Shown here piece by piece: positions 51,175 to 59,714 of a stretch of 64,000 bases of DNA. Position numbers and translations under genes: made by a program. Origin of the DNA: Fictibacillus fluitans. Lineage in GTDB: Bacteria; Bacillota; Bacilli; Bacillales; Fictibacillaceae. Location: assembly GCF_030418125.1 (NCBI RefSeq), contig NZ_JAUHTR010000015.1, forward strand, positions 28,089 to 92,088, in the 5' to 3' direction. Position 1 is the first letter of the stretch, and every line of letters begins with the position of its first letter. Below the pieces are notes generated by a model that had not been told where the DNA came from, did no database searches, and worked only from the letters and a program-made list of their open reading frames with translations.

Positions 51175-51210
51175 AAAAACCGTTGCGCCTAATGGCGCAA
51201 CGGTTTTTTT
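51173..51210. terminator. Bidirectional terminator
   Basis: Stem ccgttgcgcc/ggcgcaacgg flanked by A and T runs between convergent genes. Confidence 0.85.
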
Positions 51211-51221
51211 AGTATTGAGTG

Positions 51222-51476
51222 TTATGCGTTTCTACGCATACCACGCATAATAGCACTGACAATCAATACAACGACAATCGCACCAATGATCGCTGGTAAG
51301 ATCGCGAAACCTGCTACTGTAGGACCCCAGTCACCAAGAACTAGTCCTCCAAGCCAAGCTCCAACAAAACCTGCGATAATGTTACCAATGATTCCGCCAG
51401 GAACGTCACGTCCTGTGATTACTCCTGCTAACCAACCAATAATACCACCTATAATAAGTGCCCAAAGAAAACTCAT
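51222..51476 (-). CDS. GlsB/YeaQ/YmgE family stress membrane protein
   Basis: 84 residues with three membrane segments rich in Gly: MSFLWALIIGGIIGWLAGVI, NIIAGFVGAWLGGLVLG, ILPAIIGAIVVVLIVSAI. This is the transglycosylase-associated-protein family linked to general stress. The ATG at 51476 with GGAGG upstream is preferred over an in-frame start at 51533. Confidence 0.85.
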   Translation of the reverse strand: MSFLWALIIGGIIGWLAGVITGRDVPGGIIGNIIAGFVGAWLGGLVLGDWGPTVAGFAILPAIIGAIVVVLIVSAIMRGMRRNA

Positions 51477-51640
51477 GTGTGTGTTCCTCCTTAAAATTTT
51501 TGTTTTATTGTGTTGTACCGTTAAGATACCCATTGATTAAAAAAATTAAACAAAAATAAAAAAATGTTTTTTCATTCCAAGCATCGGGAATGTAATCCGT
51601 ACACTGACGCAAATACTTTATTATAAGGAGAGATGTAAAA

Positions 51641-52171
51641 ATGGCTTATCAAAGCTACGAACCGTATCCGAAAAATGAAAGTAAATTTTTAAAAGGCATT
51701 TTAATTGGGGCTGCTCTTGGGGCTGCAGTTGCTATGCTGGACCGTTCAACACGGCAATCCATGAAGCAGCGTTCCGTCGGGATGAAAGATACGACCATGA
51801 ACCTTGCAAGAACGGTAAAAGATGATCCGCAATCTTTGACAAGCGGCATGAAGGAAACGTTTCAATCCGCATCTACAGCTGTAAATGATGTAGTAGAAGA
51901 TGTAAAGCATCTTATGAATACAGTGGACAGTGTGAAAACCACAGGAATGCAAGCTGTAGAACAAGTAAAAGGAGCAGGAAGCGAAGTTGCTAAAATCGGC
52001 AGCAAACTAAAGGATGCCGGACAGGATGTCAAAGAACACAGCAAAGATACAGTAGCTGAAATTTCAGACAAAAATTCCACATCACCAACTTCATCTACTT
52101 CTACTTCAGGTCCATCCTATGCGGATTTAGACAATGAACCGCATGTAATCGGGAGAAATCAGGGCAACTAA
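51641..52171 (+). CDS. YtxH-like general stress protein
   Basis: 176 residues. One Gly/Ala-rich membrane or amphipathic segment (FLKGILIGAALGAAVAMLD, residues 17-35) marks the YtxH domain, then a long helical repeat region rich in VKxxG and a Ser/Thr-rich tail. AAGGAGAG precedes the ATG. Probably a stress- or dehydration-linked membrane-associated protein; the function is unknown. Confidence 0.8.
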   Translation: MAYQSYEPYPKNESKFLKGILIGAALGAAVAMLDRSTRQSMKQRSVGMKDTTMNLARTVKDDPQSLTSGMKETFQSASTAVNDVVEDVKHLMNTVDSVKTTGMQAVEQVKGAGSEVAKIGSKLKDAGQDVKEHSKDTVAEISDKNSTSPTSSTSTSGPSYADLDNEPHVIGRNQGN

Positions 52172-52188
52172 ACGTTGCCCTTTTTTTT
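52162..52188 (+). terminator. Terminator after the YtxH-like gene
   Basis: Stem gggcaac/gttgccc with a 5-nt loop and eight Ts, overlapping the stop codon. Confidence 0.8.
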
Positions 52189-52218
52189 CAATGGGCTCAA
52201 ACAGCGAGGTGAACCTAT

Positions 52219-53094
52219 ATGAATTTATTTAGCCAGCTTAAAGGCATATCGCCAAAATCCTTTGCAGTGGAGTTTATGCACAGTTTTAAGAAAAATGACG
52301 TACCGGATTTGGCCGCACAGCTCGCTTACTATTTTCTTTTGTCTCTTTTTCCATTTTTGATTTTCCTGATCACACTTGGTGGTATCTTTATATCTCCGGA
52401 GGATGCTGTTAAAGTGTTAAACAATGTCGTACCGGGTGAATCCATGAAGGTGATCAGAGAAAACCTGCAGACTGTTATTGAATCCAAAAAGGGAGGACTG
52501 CTTTCCTTCGGGATCATTGCTACTCTCTGGTCTGCGTCAAATGGCGTAAATGCGGTCATTAAGGCGTTGAATGAAGCATATGGGGTTGAGGAGTGCCGGT
52601 CGTTTATTATGGCGAGAACCCTTGCCGTGTTCCTTACCATTGGACTGATTATTGCTATCGTTGTCTCTCTTGTCCTTCCCGTTTTTGGGAAAATGATTGG
52701 TGAATTTATTTTTTCCTATCTCGGACTGGATCAGGTCTTCCTCAGCATATGGGGATTAATGCGCTGGCTGATTAGTTTTCTGGTCATTGCGGTAGTATTT
52801 TCCATCCTTTATTACACGGGACCATGCAAAAGACTGAAATATCGTGAAGTATGGTATGGGGCTATCTTTGCCACAGTTGCCTGGCTGATTGTTTCCTTGT
52901 GCTTTGCATTTTATGTCGACAGCTTCGGAAATTATTCCGCTACATACGGAAGCCTTGGAGCCGTGATTGTCCTCATGCTGTGGTTTTACTTAACAGGAAT
53001 GGTTATCGTTCTTGGCGGCGTGATTAATGCGACACTGCACAAATTCAAAGTGGATCAGGCATATGAAAGAGGCTTGCTGACAAAAACAAGATAA
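52219..53094 (+). CDS. yfkH: YihY/BrkB family membrane protein YfkH
   Basis: 291 residues with six membrane segments. DLAAQLAYYFLLSLFPFLIF near the N terminus and YGSLGAVIVLMLWFYLTGMV near 255 are conserved in the family, once misnamed ribonuclease BN. The role is unknown. AGCGAGGTG precedes the ATG. The gene lies in the yfk block. Confidence 0.88.
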   Translation: MNLFSQLKGISPKSFAVEFMHSFKKNDVPDLAAQLAYYFLLSLFPFLIFLITLGGIFISPEDAVKVLNNVVPGESMKVIRENLQTVIESKKGGLLSFGIIATLWSASNGVNAVIKALNEAYGVEECRSFIMARTLAVFLTIGLIIAIVVSLVLPVFGKMIGEFIFSYLGLDQVFLSIWGLMRWLISFLVIAVVFSILYYTGPCKRLKYREVWYGAIFATVAWLIVSLCFAFYVDSFGNYSATYGSLGAVIVLMLWFYLTGMVIVLGGVINATLHKFKVDQAYERGLLTKTR

Positions 53095-53101
53095 GCTATT
53101 T

Positions 53102-53130
53102 AAAAAAACCGCGCATTTAGCGGTTTTTTT
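53102..53130 (+). terminator. Terminator after yfkH
   Basis: A-run, stem aaccgc/gcggtt, then seven Ts. Confidence 0.75.
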
Positions 53131-53266
53131 ATTGCACAAATTTATCCCCGTAACGCATGATTTACTACCGACCTCATATGGTATAATGAACAGGGCGTTT
53201 TTGAGCGGAAGATATATGGATTGTTCTGCGATTGGCCGGGATCAAGCAATTGAATGGAGAAGGAAA

Positions 53267-53749
53267 ATGACCAAGAATAAAAATGTAACAAAGAAAAAGG
53301 CCCGGTTAAAGTGGAGAAATATCGGCTGGTTCATGTTTTTAATTTATTTTACGATTCTGATATACGCCACTCTTTTTACATACAACCATTATGTGTACGG
53401 GAAATCACTAAACCTGGTGCTCTTTGACAGCATAAGGCTGATGTGGAAAAGCCGCGATTACTGGCTGATTTTCAAAAACATTATCGGGAACGTCATTTTG
53501 TTCTTTCCTCTGGGATTCTTGCCTCCACTAATCCATCGCTTCTTTTCAAAATGGGGACTTATGTTCTTCATCGGATTCGGGACAAGCTCAGTGATCGAAG
53601 TCCTGCAATATAGCTATGCCCATCGCATTTTTGATATCGATGACATCTTATTAAACGGATTTGGCACTATGGTCGGGCTTGCAGTGTTTAAATTTTGCGC
53701 CCTGATTTACCGAATCGTTGAAAATAACATAATAAAGAGAAAAAGGTAG
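53267..53749 (+). CDS. VanZ family membrane protein
   Basis: 160 residues. Basic N terminus, then membrane segments around WFMFLIYFTILIYATLFTYN, NVILFFPLGFLPPL and MFFIGFGTSSVIEVLQ, and the signature YAHRIFDIDDILLNGFGTMV. VanZ-like proteins affect teicoplanin and lipoglycopeptide susceptibility in some bacteria. The ATG at 53267 has GGAGAAGG upstream and fits the family length; the frame is open from 53132. No other resistance gene adjoins. Confidence 0.83.
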   Translation: MTKNKNVTKKKARLKWRNIGWFMFLIYFTILIYATLFTYNHYVYGKSLNLVLFDSIRLMWKSRDYWLIFKNIIGNVILFFPLGFLPPLIHRFFSKWGLMFFIGFGTSSVIEVLQYSYAHRIFDIDDILLNGFGTMVGLAVFKFCALIYRIVENNIIKRKR

Positions 53750-53770
53750 CTCCCACAGCTGCCTTTTTGC
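53744..53770 (+). terminator. Terminator after the VanZ-like gene
   Basis: Stem aaggtagc/gctgcctt with one G-T pair, followed by Ts; overlaps the stop. Confidence 0.6.
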
Positions 53771-53836
53771 CGTTTTTCGAGCTTTTTGTGCGGGTGGAGA
53801 GGGCGGATGATGGGTTAGTTGCGGTTTGACTTTTCA

Positions 53837-53873
53837 TAAAAAAGAGCCGCCTGACAGAAGTTCAGGCGGCTCC
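53837..53873 (-). terminator. Minus-strand terminator
   Basis: Stem gagccgcctga/tcaggcggctc with six Ts on the minus strand. It would end transcripts of the thioredoxin-like gene that run through the repeat pair. Confidence 0.7.
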
Positions 53874-53886
53874 TAACAACAAAATA

Positions 53887-54003
53887 TGATCCAGCTTCAA
53901 CGCCTAGAGACTCGATCACTTCGGTCTTTGTCAGAAAACAAAAAGCGTTTTATGCCCAAGTCCTCCAGTGCTGGTCGACTCTGTACAGGGTTTCAGCTTT
54001 TCT
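53887..54003 (-). repeat. Family B dispersed repeat, first of a tandem pair
   Basis: About 117 bp containing gatccagcttcaacgcctag, ctcgatcacttcggtc, cctccagtgctggtcg and gggtttcagcttttct. The blocks match the common Bacillus/Geobacillus intergenic repeat (ccagctccagcgcctag... cttcggtc... cttttc), here strongly decayed. Confidence 0.6.
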
Positions 54004-54123
54004 TGTCCAGACTTCATGACCTAGCTCCTCGACCGTTTCACTCCTTCAAAGCAACACAAAAGGCGTATTGCCATTCAGGAGTTCCAACGCTTTTCGGAGC
54101 TGAACAGGCCATTCAGCTTTTCC
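54004..54123 (-). repeat. Family B dispersed repeat, second of a tandem pair
   Basis: About 120 bp with tgtccagacttcatgaccta, gctcctcgaccg, gagttccaacgcttttcgg, agctgaacagg and cattcagcttttcc in the same order as the first copy. It ends a few bases from the stop of the thioredoxin-like gene. Confidence 0.6.
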
Positions 54124-54126
54124 AAC

Positions 54127-54576
54127 TTACTTCGTTTCTTTTCCTAATACTCGGTTTACACGTTTGGTGAGCATTTTCATGCCCTCGCCGCCTGCTTGGA
54201 AGTGGCGGAGTTTTCCTTCTGCGTCGAAAACATAATAAGCTGGAACGTATTGGTTTTCGAAGGCATCAGTAAGGTTGTGCTGGTTATCAACAAAGATAGG
54301 CTGTTTGATGTCGTGTTCTTTTGCTACTTCTTTGATTTGGTCAAGGTCCAAATCTTTTTCGGAACGTGGCATGTGCACGGCAACGACATTAAGTTCATCT
54401 TTATAATCATCACGGAACTTGTTGATGTTAGGCATAGCTTCTTTACATAGTCCGCAGCTTACAGACCAGAAATGAATAAGAGTCGGTTTGTTGCCGATTA
54501 GCTCTTCTTTTTTAACTTCTCCATTAATCCATTCGGTTGCGCCGTTTAGTTCCGGCATTTCATCGCGTAATTTCAT
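54127..54576 (-). CDS. Cytoplasmic thioredoxin-like/redoxin protein
   Basis: 149 residues. The redox motif is HFWSVSCGLCKEAMPNINKF (CGLC near residues 41-44); VPAYYVFDAEGKLRHFQAGG has the cis-Pro loop. It starts directly with MKLRDEMPELNGATEWINGE and has no signal peptide, unlike ResA, StoA or CcmG-type TlpA proteins. So it probably acts in the cytoplasm, perhaps as a thiol reductase or a peroxide-linked reductant. AAAGGAGCC precedes the ATG. Confidence 0.85.
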   Translation of the reverse strand: MKLRDEMPELNGATEWINGEVKKEELIGNKPTLIHFWSVSCGLCKEAMPNINKFRDDYKDELNVVAVHMPRSEKDLDLDQIKEVAKEHDIKQPIFVDNQHNLTDAFENQYVPAYYVFDAEGKLRHFQAGGEGMKMLTKRVNRVLGKETK

Positions 54577-54717
54577 GAATAAGTGGCTCCTTTGCTAATT
54601 GTTTTATTTATAATTATTATTATTTAATTTCTATTATAAGTATAAGGAATTTCAGCACAGATTGCAAAAATATTGCCTTCTCTAGTATGCATTATGAGTG
54701 CTTATATTATAGGTTGC

Positions 54718-55902
54718 TCAGCCTGCGTTTTTTTGCTGCTGATTTTTTTCACCTGTTCCTTTATGAAAGTAGGTGACAAGGAGGAGAATAAACAGCATGC
54801 CGCTGATTGCGTAAATAAAGGCGCCTGATTGGAATGCTCCGATAAGCCAGCCGCCGACAAGCGGACCGGTCATACTTCCGGAACTAAAAGCGATTCCGGC
54901 CATAATATTGCCAACAGGCAGTAGATGCAGGGGAAGGAGATCGCTCATATACGTAATTCCAAGTGAAAACAGGGAACCGACAAACATTCCGGCTATGAAA
55001 AACATAAGCAAATAAATCCACATGTTGCTCCCTGCCCATAACGTCGTTGTAAAGGCCAGGAATCCTACAAAAAGGCATACGAGAAGTACTCTCCTCCTGC
55101 CAAACCGGTCACTCCACAATCCAAGAGGCAATTGAAAGATAAGACTACCAACCACGAAGGATGGCAGCAAAATGGAGACCCAATCGACCGGTATGCCATT
55201 CCGCAATGCGTAAACAGGGAAAGAACCGTTTAATGAAGCCTCCAGAAATCCGTAGCCAAACGCAGGCAGGAGGGCTACCCAGGCCGAACGGATAACTTCC
55301 CGGTAGCGTCTGAACGTATTCATTCCTGCTTCTTTTACACCTTCCGATTCTGGAAATTCATTTTGAATGAACGTCATAATAAAGAGTGAGATCAGGCAAA
55401 AAGCTCCTGAAATAAGAAAAGGCAAAGCTTCGTTTACAGAGGCCAGCCGGGTCATAAGCGGCCCTATGCCAAAACCGGCACCAAATGCGATTCCGTACAA
55501 AGCGATGTTCCGCCCGCGTTTTTCAGCGGGGCTGTTGGATGTAACCCAAACCTGTGTGGAGAAGTGAAGCATATGGTCTCCCACTCCAATCACCAGACGA
55601 AGCGCGAACCAAAACCAGAATGCTTTCCACCAGGGGAATAAAAAAAGAGATACAGTCACAAGAACAAGCCCTGACAGGATAATTTTCTTATAACCAAATC
55701 TTCTCATCGGTTTTTCGATAAAAGGTGAGGCCAGTACAATGCCAATATACAGAGCAATTGCATTTAATCCGTTTAATGTGGAAGAAGTGCCTGCCTCTTC
55801 CAACAGAATCGCGATCAAAGGCAGAAGCATTCCCTGAGAAAATCCTGAGATAAAAACAATACTTACTAAAACGGAGAATTTTGATCGTGTTAATACAGCC
55901 AT
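54718..55902 (-). CDS. yfkF: MFS transporter YfkF
   Basis: 394 residues with 12 membrane segments. FSQGMLLPLIAILLEEAGTS at TM1-2, the loop 2-3 motif EKPMRRFGYKKI and the loop 8-9 motif GLWSDRFGRRRVL are typical of the drug/proton antiporter type. Substrate unknown. The position among other yfk genes supports the name YfkF. Confidence 0.85.
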   Translation of the reverse strand: MAVLTRSKFSVLVSIVFISGFSQGMLLPLIAILLEEAGTSSTLNGLNAIALYIGIVLASPFIEKPMRRFGYKKIILSGLVLVTVSLFLFPWWKAFWFWFALRLVIGVGDHMLHFSTQVWVTSNSPAEKRGRNIALYGIAFGAGFGIGPLMTRLASVNEALPFLISGAFCLISLFIMTFIQNEFPESEGVKEAGMNTFRRYREVIRSAWVALLPAFGYGFLEASLNGSFPVYALRNGIPVDWVSILLPSFVVGSLIFQLPLGLWSDRFGRRRVLLVCLFVGFLAFTTTLWAGSNMWIYLLMFFIAGMFVGSLFSLGITYMSDLLPLHLLPVGNIMAGIAFSSGSMTGPLVGGWLIGAFQSGAFIYAISGMLFILLLVTYFHKGTGEKNQQQKNAG

Positions 55903-56034
55903 TAGTTAAACCTATCCTTTACGTCAAATCTAATTTCATTTTACAATGAATAGCCTTGGCATGGACAGGAAATCGCAATTTTTGTAAAAACCATGGAAAG
56001 TTGTATAAACTGTATGGTATATGAGGTGATGATA

Positions 56035-56418
56035 ATGGAATTTACTATGAGAGAAAACGGGTTTCAAACACAATTTGAATATGGATCCCTTGATGTTTCC
56101 GGAGATGCAGACTATGGCTTCAGGCCTTATCAGCTGATGGTGTCATCTGTGGCGGTTTGCAGCGGAGGAGTGCTTCGAAAAGTACTTGCAAAAATGAGGC
56201 TGGATGTGGAAGATATCAAAATTAAAGCAGATGTGGTGAGAAATAAGGAAGAAGCAGACCGGATCGAAAGTATCCATATGCATTTTATTTTGAAGGGGAA
56301 TAACCTTTCACCTGAGAAAATCGAAAAAGCACTGCGCGTTACAGAGAAAAACTGTTCAATGGTTCAGTCAGTGAAAGACAGCATCCATATCAGTGATTCA
56401 TTTGAACTGGTTTCATAA
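56035..56418 (+). CDS. OsmC-family protein
   Basis: 127 residues. The family cysteines are in MVSSVAVCSGGVLRKVLAKM and VTEKNCSMVQSVKDS, with Arg/Glu-poor strands at the N terminus (MEFTMRENGFQTQFEYGSLD). OsmC proteins reduce organic hydroperoxides through these two Cys. The ATG at 56035 with GAGGTGAT upstream is preferred over the in-frame ATG at 55993. Confidence 0.85.
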   Translation: MEFTMRENGFQTQFEYGSLDVSGDADYGFRPYQLMVSSVAVCSGGVLRKVLAKMRLDVEDIKIKADVVRNKEEADRIESIHMHFILKGNNLSPEKIEKALRVTEKNCSMVQSVKDSIHISDSFELVS

Positions 56419-56420
56419 AG

Positions 56421-56450
56421 AAAAAGCATTCCTCAAAGGGAATGCTTTTC
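56421..56450. terminator. Bidirectional terminator
   Basis: Stem aagcattccc/gggaatgctt-like (aaagcattcc/ggaatgcttt) between convergent genes. Confidence 0.8.
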
Positions 56451-56458
56451 CTGATTTA

Positions 56459-56875
56459 TTACATATCCAATGTAACGGGCTCTTTTTCCTTGGAATTCAT
56501 CAAACGGAATGAAGTGGGCTGAATCTCCAGGATGATTAAATCCGGATCATCCGGACCTGTAAACCAGTTCTTCATCATATCCTCCCAGAATTCCTCTTTA
56601 ATAACTTCTTTCTCGCGAATTCTGATTGTTCCCTGCATTTCAATATAAGGGCTGTTCCAGTCTGTGTAGCCTAAAAGAACATGAACATTTGGATTTTCTT
56701 CAATCTCGTCCACTTTATGTGTTTGTTTACTTGTTGCTGTTAACAGGGTAATATCATCACGTTGGAAGTACATGTACCGTGCGTTTGGTTTGTTCTGTGA
56801 AACGGTGGAAAGGGTGCCGATGGGATTTGAGTCCACAATATCTTTAATTTTTTGCTTAAATTCTTCCTGATTCAT
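56459..56875 (-). CDS. Pyridoxamine 5'-phosphate oxidase-fold general stress protein (YdaG type)
   Basis: 138 residues. IGTLSTVSQNKPNARYMYFQ, ITLLTATSKQTHKVDEIEEN and LGYTDWNSPYIEMQGTIRI, the split-barrel flavin-binding fold of the GSP26/YdaG family. Probably binds FMN or F420-like cofactor; the substrate is unknown. The ATG at 56875 has AAAGGAG upstream. Confidence 0.87.
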   Translation of the reverse strand: MNQEEFKQKIKDIVDSNPIGTLSTVSQNKPNARYMYFQRDDITLLTATSKQTHKVDEIEENPNVHVLLGYTDWNSPYIEMQGTIRIREKEVIKEEFWEDMMKNWFTGPDDPDLIILEIQPTSFRLMNSKEKEPVTLDM

Positions 56876-56975
56876 AAATAATTCTCCTTTCAATTTTCAC
56901 CTGTTAAAATAGTTCCACAAATTTGAAGGGAGTAAACACAGAACCGGATTTTTGATCCAGGAGAGGAGAGAGGAC

Positions 56976-58325
56976 ATGGCGCTTAGCCACGATTTTACAA
57001 AAGGCAACCTGTTTAAAAGCATGATTTTTTATTCCTGGCCCATTTTCCTGAGCAATCTCCTGCAGGTTTCCTTTCAGATCATTGACAGCTATTGGGTCGG
57101 GAATCTCCTTGGGAGCAGGGAAGTCGGAGCGATTTCAATATCTTCCACGGTCATTTTTGCCGTATTGTCGTTTATTATTGGAATCAACGGAGCCACACTG
57201 ACGGTTCTTTCGCAGCAAAAGGGGGCAGATGATGCTGAGGGGCTTAAGAAATCGGTGAATGCCTTTGTGACCCTTTTGGGATGCTTGGCGATTTTACTTG
57301 GTGTTATCGGTTTCTTTGCGTCAGAATGGCTGCTTCAGCTTCTCGGAACACCGCAATCCGTGATGCCCATGGCAGTAAATTATCTTCAGATAAATTTTGC
57401 GGGAATATTGTTTTTGTTTGGCTATAATTTCATTTCGACCATCCTCCGGGCATTGGGGGACAGTAAAACACCTGTACAGTTTGTCGTGATTGCCGTCATT
57501 CTAAATGCTATTCTGGATCCTTTGTTTATCAGTGGATTTAAGCTGGGATTAGACGGTGCAGCTTACGCAACAATCCTTTCGCAAGGTGTCGCTTTTCTGT
57601 ATGGAGTGTATCACTCTATTAAAACAGGCAAAGTGCCTTTTGAAGTTCCTCATCTCCCTGACCGCTATTATTTAAAAACAGTTACGGCCCTTGGACTTCC
57701 GGCCGGACTTCAGATGCTGCTGATATCGGGTGGAGTGGCTGCCATCATGAGCGTTGTTGCTTCCTTTGGGGAAGATGTGGTTGCCGGGTTTGGGGTCGCC
57801 CAGCGGATGGACAGCCTGATCATGCTTCCGGCCATGACGCTCGGCTCAGCCGTAAACAGTATGGCAGGCCAGAACATTGGTGCCAACAAATGGGACAGGG
57901 TTTCAGCGGTGGCAACCAATGGGATATATCTTATTTTGAGTGTGACTTTTTTAATCAGCGGTGTAGTATTTGCCGGAGCTCCCTGGTTTATTTCCCTGTT
58001 TGTAAAGGACGCAGAAACCATTGAATTTGGTGCTCAATATTTAAGAAGCATTGCTTTCTTTTATCCGTTTCTCGGTATTAATTTCGTCTTGAACGGCGTT
58101 GTCCGGGCATCTGGCGCCATGGTGCAGGTGCTGATCCTGAATCTCATTTCCTTTTGGGTTCTTCGCTACCCGCTCACCTATTTATTTGCAAAATGGTTCG
58201 GGGAACAAGGAATAGCCTATGGCATGTCAGTAAGCTTTATCATCAGCAGTGTATATGCGATAGCTTATTACAAATGGGGAAAATGGAAAGACATCCGAAT
58301 TTTAAAACATAAAAAAGACGCCTGA
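56976..58325 (+). CDS. MATE-family efflux transporter
   Basis: 449 residues with 12 membrane segments in two halves. SWPIFLSNLLQVSFQIIDSY, then WVGNLLGSREVGAISISSTV, and FGVAQRMDSLIMLPAMTLGS with GQNIGANKWDRV are the family signatures. It exports cationic compounds with Na+ or H+. GGAGAG lies before the ATG at 56976; the ATG at 56952 lacks a ribosome binding site. Confidence 0.9.
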   Translation: MALSHDFTKGNLFKSMIFYSWPIFLSNLLQVSFQIIDSYWVGNLLGSREVGAISISSTVIFAVLSFIIGINGATLTVLSQQKGADDAEGLKKSVNAFVTLLGCLAILLGVIGFFASEWLLQLLGTPQSVMPMAVNYLQINFAGILFLFGYNFISTILRALGDSKTPVQFVVIAVILNAILDPLFISGFKLGLDGAAYATILSQGVAFLYGVYHSIKTGKVPFEVPHLPDRYYLKTVTALGLPAGLQMLLISGGVAAIMSVVASFGEDVVAGFGVAQRMDSLIMLPAMTLGSAVNSMAGQNIGANKWDRVSAVATNGIYLILSVTFLISGVVFAGAPWFISLFVKDAETIEFGAQYLRSIAFFYPFLGINFVLNGVVRASGAMVQVLILNLISFWVLRYPLTYLFAKWFGEQGIAYGMSVSFIISSVYAIAYYKWGKWKDIRILKHKKDA

Positions 58326-58343
58326 ATTTGCGGGCGTTTTTTT
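58312..58343 (+). terminator. Terminator after the MATE gene
   Basis: Stem acgcc/ggcgt with a 9-nt loop and seven Ts, overlapping the stop. Confidence 0.7.
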
Positions 58344-58424
58344 GTGTAAAAATTTGTTATCAGCCCTTTATGGATAAATTTCTACAACAAGAAAAAAATA
58401 GGGATATAAAAGGAGGAAAAACAC

Positions 58425-59240
58425 ATGAAACGGAACACTTTGGTGTCGGGTTTACATCGGAACCCAGCCGCCTTATTCCTTGTTATAATTATGATTTTTT
58501 CCCTGACAGTCCAGCCGCATTCCGCAGCTGCAGCAGGTGTGAGGGTTCCTGGATCGGTTGTGAGTATCTCAAAGGAAAACACCTATCCTAACTCAGCACA
58601 GGACCTTCCTTACCTTGAGCCGAGCAAACTGGCAAAATCAATGCTGAAAACATCCAACGTAGCCATAACAAATCCGGATTTGATCCGTATGCTGAACGAA
58701 TCTGTGATTCATCCATCAAAACTGGCCATCGGGTACAGAGCTAGAATTTTCCTTGGCGTGTGGCCACTCTCATATCAATCTACAGAGTCATCGGTCAATT
58801 GGGAATATCAGCAAATTAATTTGAACAGGCTCGACAACAGGGGAGGCAAGTCGCTTGCCCAGCTGCGCTATCAGCAGCAATCGCATAAACGGGTGTCAGG
58901 TGGCCTTACTGCTGAAATTCCTAACAGTGATGCCGTAAAGAAAATGATGATGATTGCTGCGGGAGAAAAAACCAAACTTCCCCTTTCATTTCAGACGAAT
59001 ATTGGAGCGGGTACCAAGAAAAACAATGTATACAATATTGCTCCAAAGCAAGTTGGCTACCTGGCCAGCTATGTGCCGGCTGTGAATGAAAAAGGCAGGG
59101 TCACATATGGTGAGGTCTATATCGTCCTAAAAGGAAGCAAACGGAAAATTGAAGTGCAAAATGTAACCCAACAGGGAATCGGAGCATGGATTCCGGTGCA
59201 GGAACACGTCTCTTTCAGATTTCATTCGTCGAATATGTAA
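58425..59240 (+). CDS. yfkD: Secreted YfkD family protein
   Basis: 271 residues with a signal peptide: basic start MKRNTLVSGLHRNPAALF, hydrophobic core LVIIMIFSLTVQPHSAAAA and cleavage near residue 37. The body (VAITNPDLIRMLNESVIHPS, KLAIGYRARIFLGVWPLSYQ, STESSVNWEYQQINLNRLDN) matches YfkD, an uncharacterised exported protein of bacilli. AAAGGAGG lies 9 nt before the ATG. Located between the MATE gene and the HxlR gene. Confidence 0.88.
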   Translation: MKRNTLVSGLHRNPAALFLVIIMIFSLTVQPHSAAAAGVRVPGSVVSISKENTYPNSAQDLPYLEPSKLAKSMLKTSNVAITNPDLIRMLNESVIHPSKLAIGYRARIFLGVWPLSYQSTESSVNWEYQQINLNRLDNRGGKSLAQLRYQQQSHKRVSGGLTAEIPNSDAVKKMMMIAAGEKTKLPLSFQTNIGAGTKKNNVYNIAPKQVGYLASYVPAVNEKGRVTYGEVYIVLKGSKRKIEVQNVTQQGIGAWIPVQEHVSFRFHSSNM

Positions 59241-59242
59241 AT

Positions 59243-59276
59243 AAAAAAGAACCAGCATAAGCTGGTTCTTTTTTAT
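59243..59276. terminator. Bidirectional terminator
   Basis: Stem aagaaccagc/gctggttctt flanked by A and T runs. Confidence 0.85.
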
Positions 59277-59602
59277 TTTTGAAGCTCGCAGTCTTCAACC
59301 CACTGTTCGCTCCAGGATTGAATAGATTCAATGATGGATCTCAGGGATTCTCCCTTTTCGGTTAATGAATACTCGATGCGGACCGGAGTTTCAGGATAAA
59401 CCTGGCGTGAAACAATACCCACGGATTCCAATTCTTTCATGCGCTCCGTAAGCATGCGGTCGCTCATCTCGGGAATTTGCTTTTTAATATCCTTAAACCG
59501 CCTTGATCCTCCCAATAAGACACGGATGATAAGACCCGTCCACTTTTTTCCTATAATATCTATCGCTACTTCATATCTGGGACACATTGTGTTGTAATCC
59601 AT
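59273..59602 (-). CDS. HxlR-family transcriptional regulator
   Basis: 109 residues, winged helix. CPRYEVAIDIIGKKWTGLII (Cys near residue 7 is shared with redox-sensing members such as HypR), RFKDIKKQIPEMSDRMLTER (recognition helix) and RIEYSLTEKGESL (wing). The ATG at 59602 with GAGGTGA 5 nt upstream is preferred over the GTG at 59611. It may sense electrophiles or disulfide stress; the target is unknown. Confidence 0.85.
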   Translation of the reverse strand: MDYNTMCPRYEVAIDIIGKKWTGLIIRVLLGGSRRFKDIKKQIPEMSDRMLTERMKELESVGIVSRQVYPETPVRIEYSLTEKGESLRSIIESIQSWSEQWVEDCELQK

Positions 59603-59714
59603 ACAATTCACCTCATTGTATTGATCTTTCGAATATCAGGCTTACTAAATATAGCCTTTCCTATGATGATACTCCCAAAACTTACTATTGTAAAGTTTAT
59701 AACTTTTTAATTAG

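Noticed and set aside
53880..54170. 94-residue ORF in the 53.9 kb gap
   Set aside because: It reads through two copies of a dispersed repeat and has no ribosome binding site.
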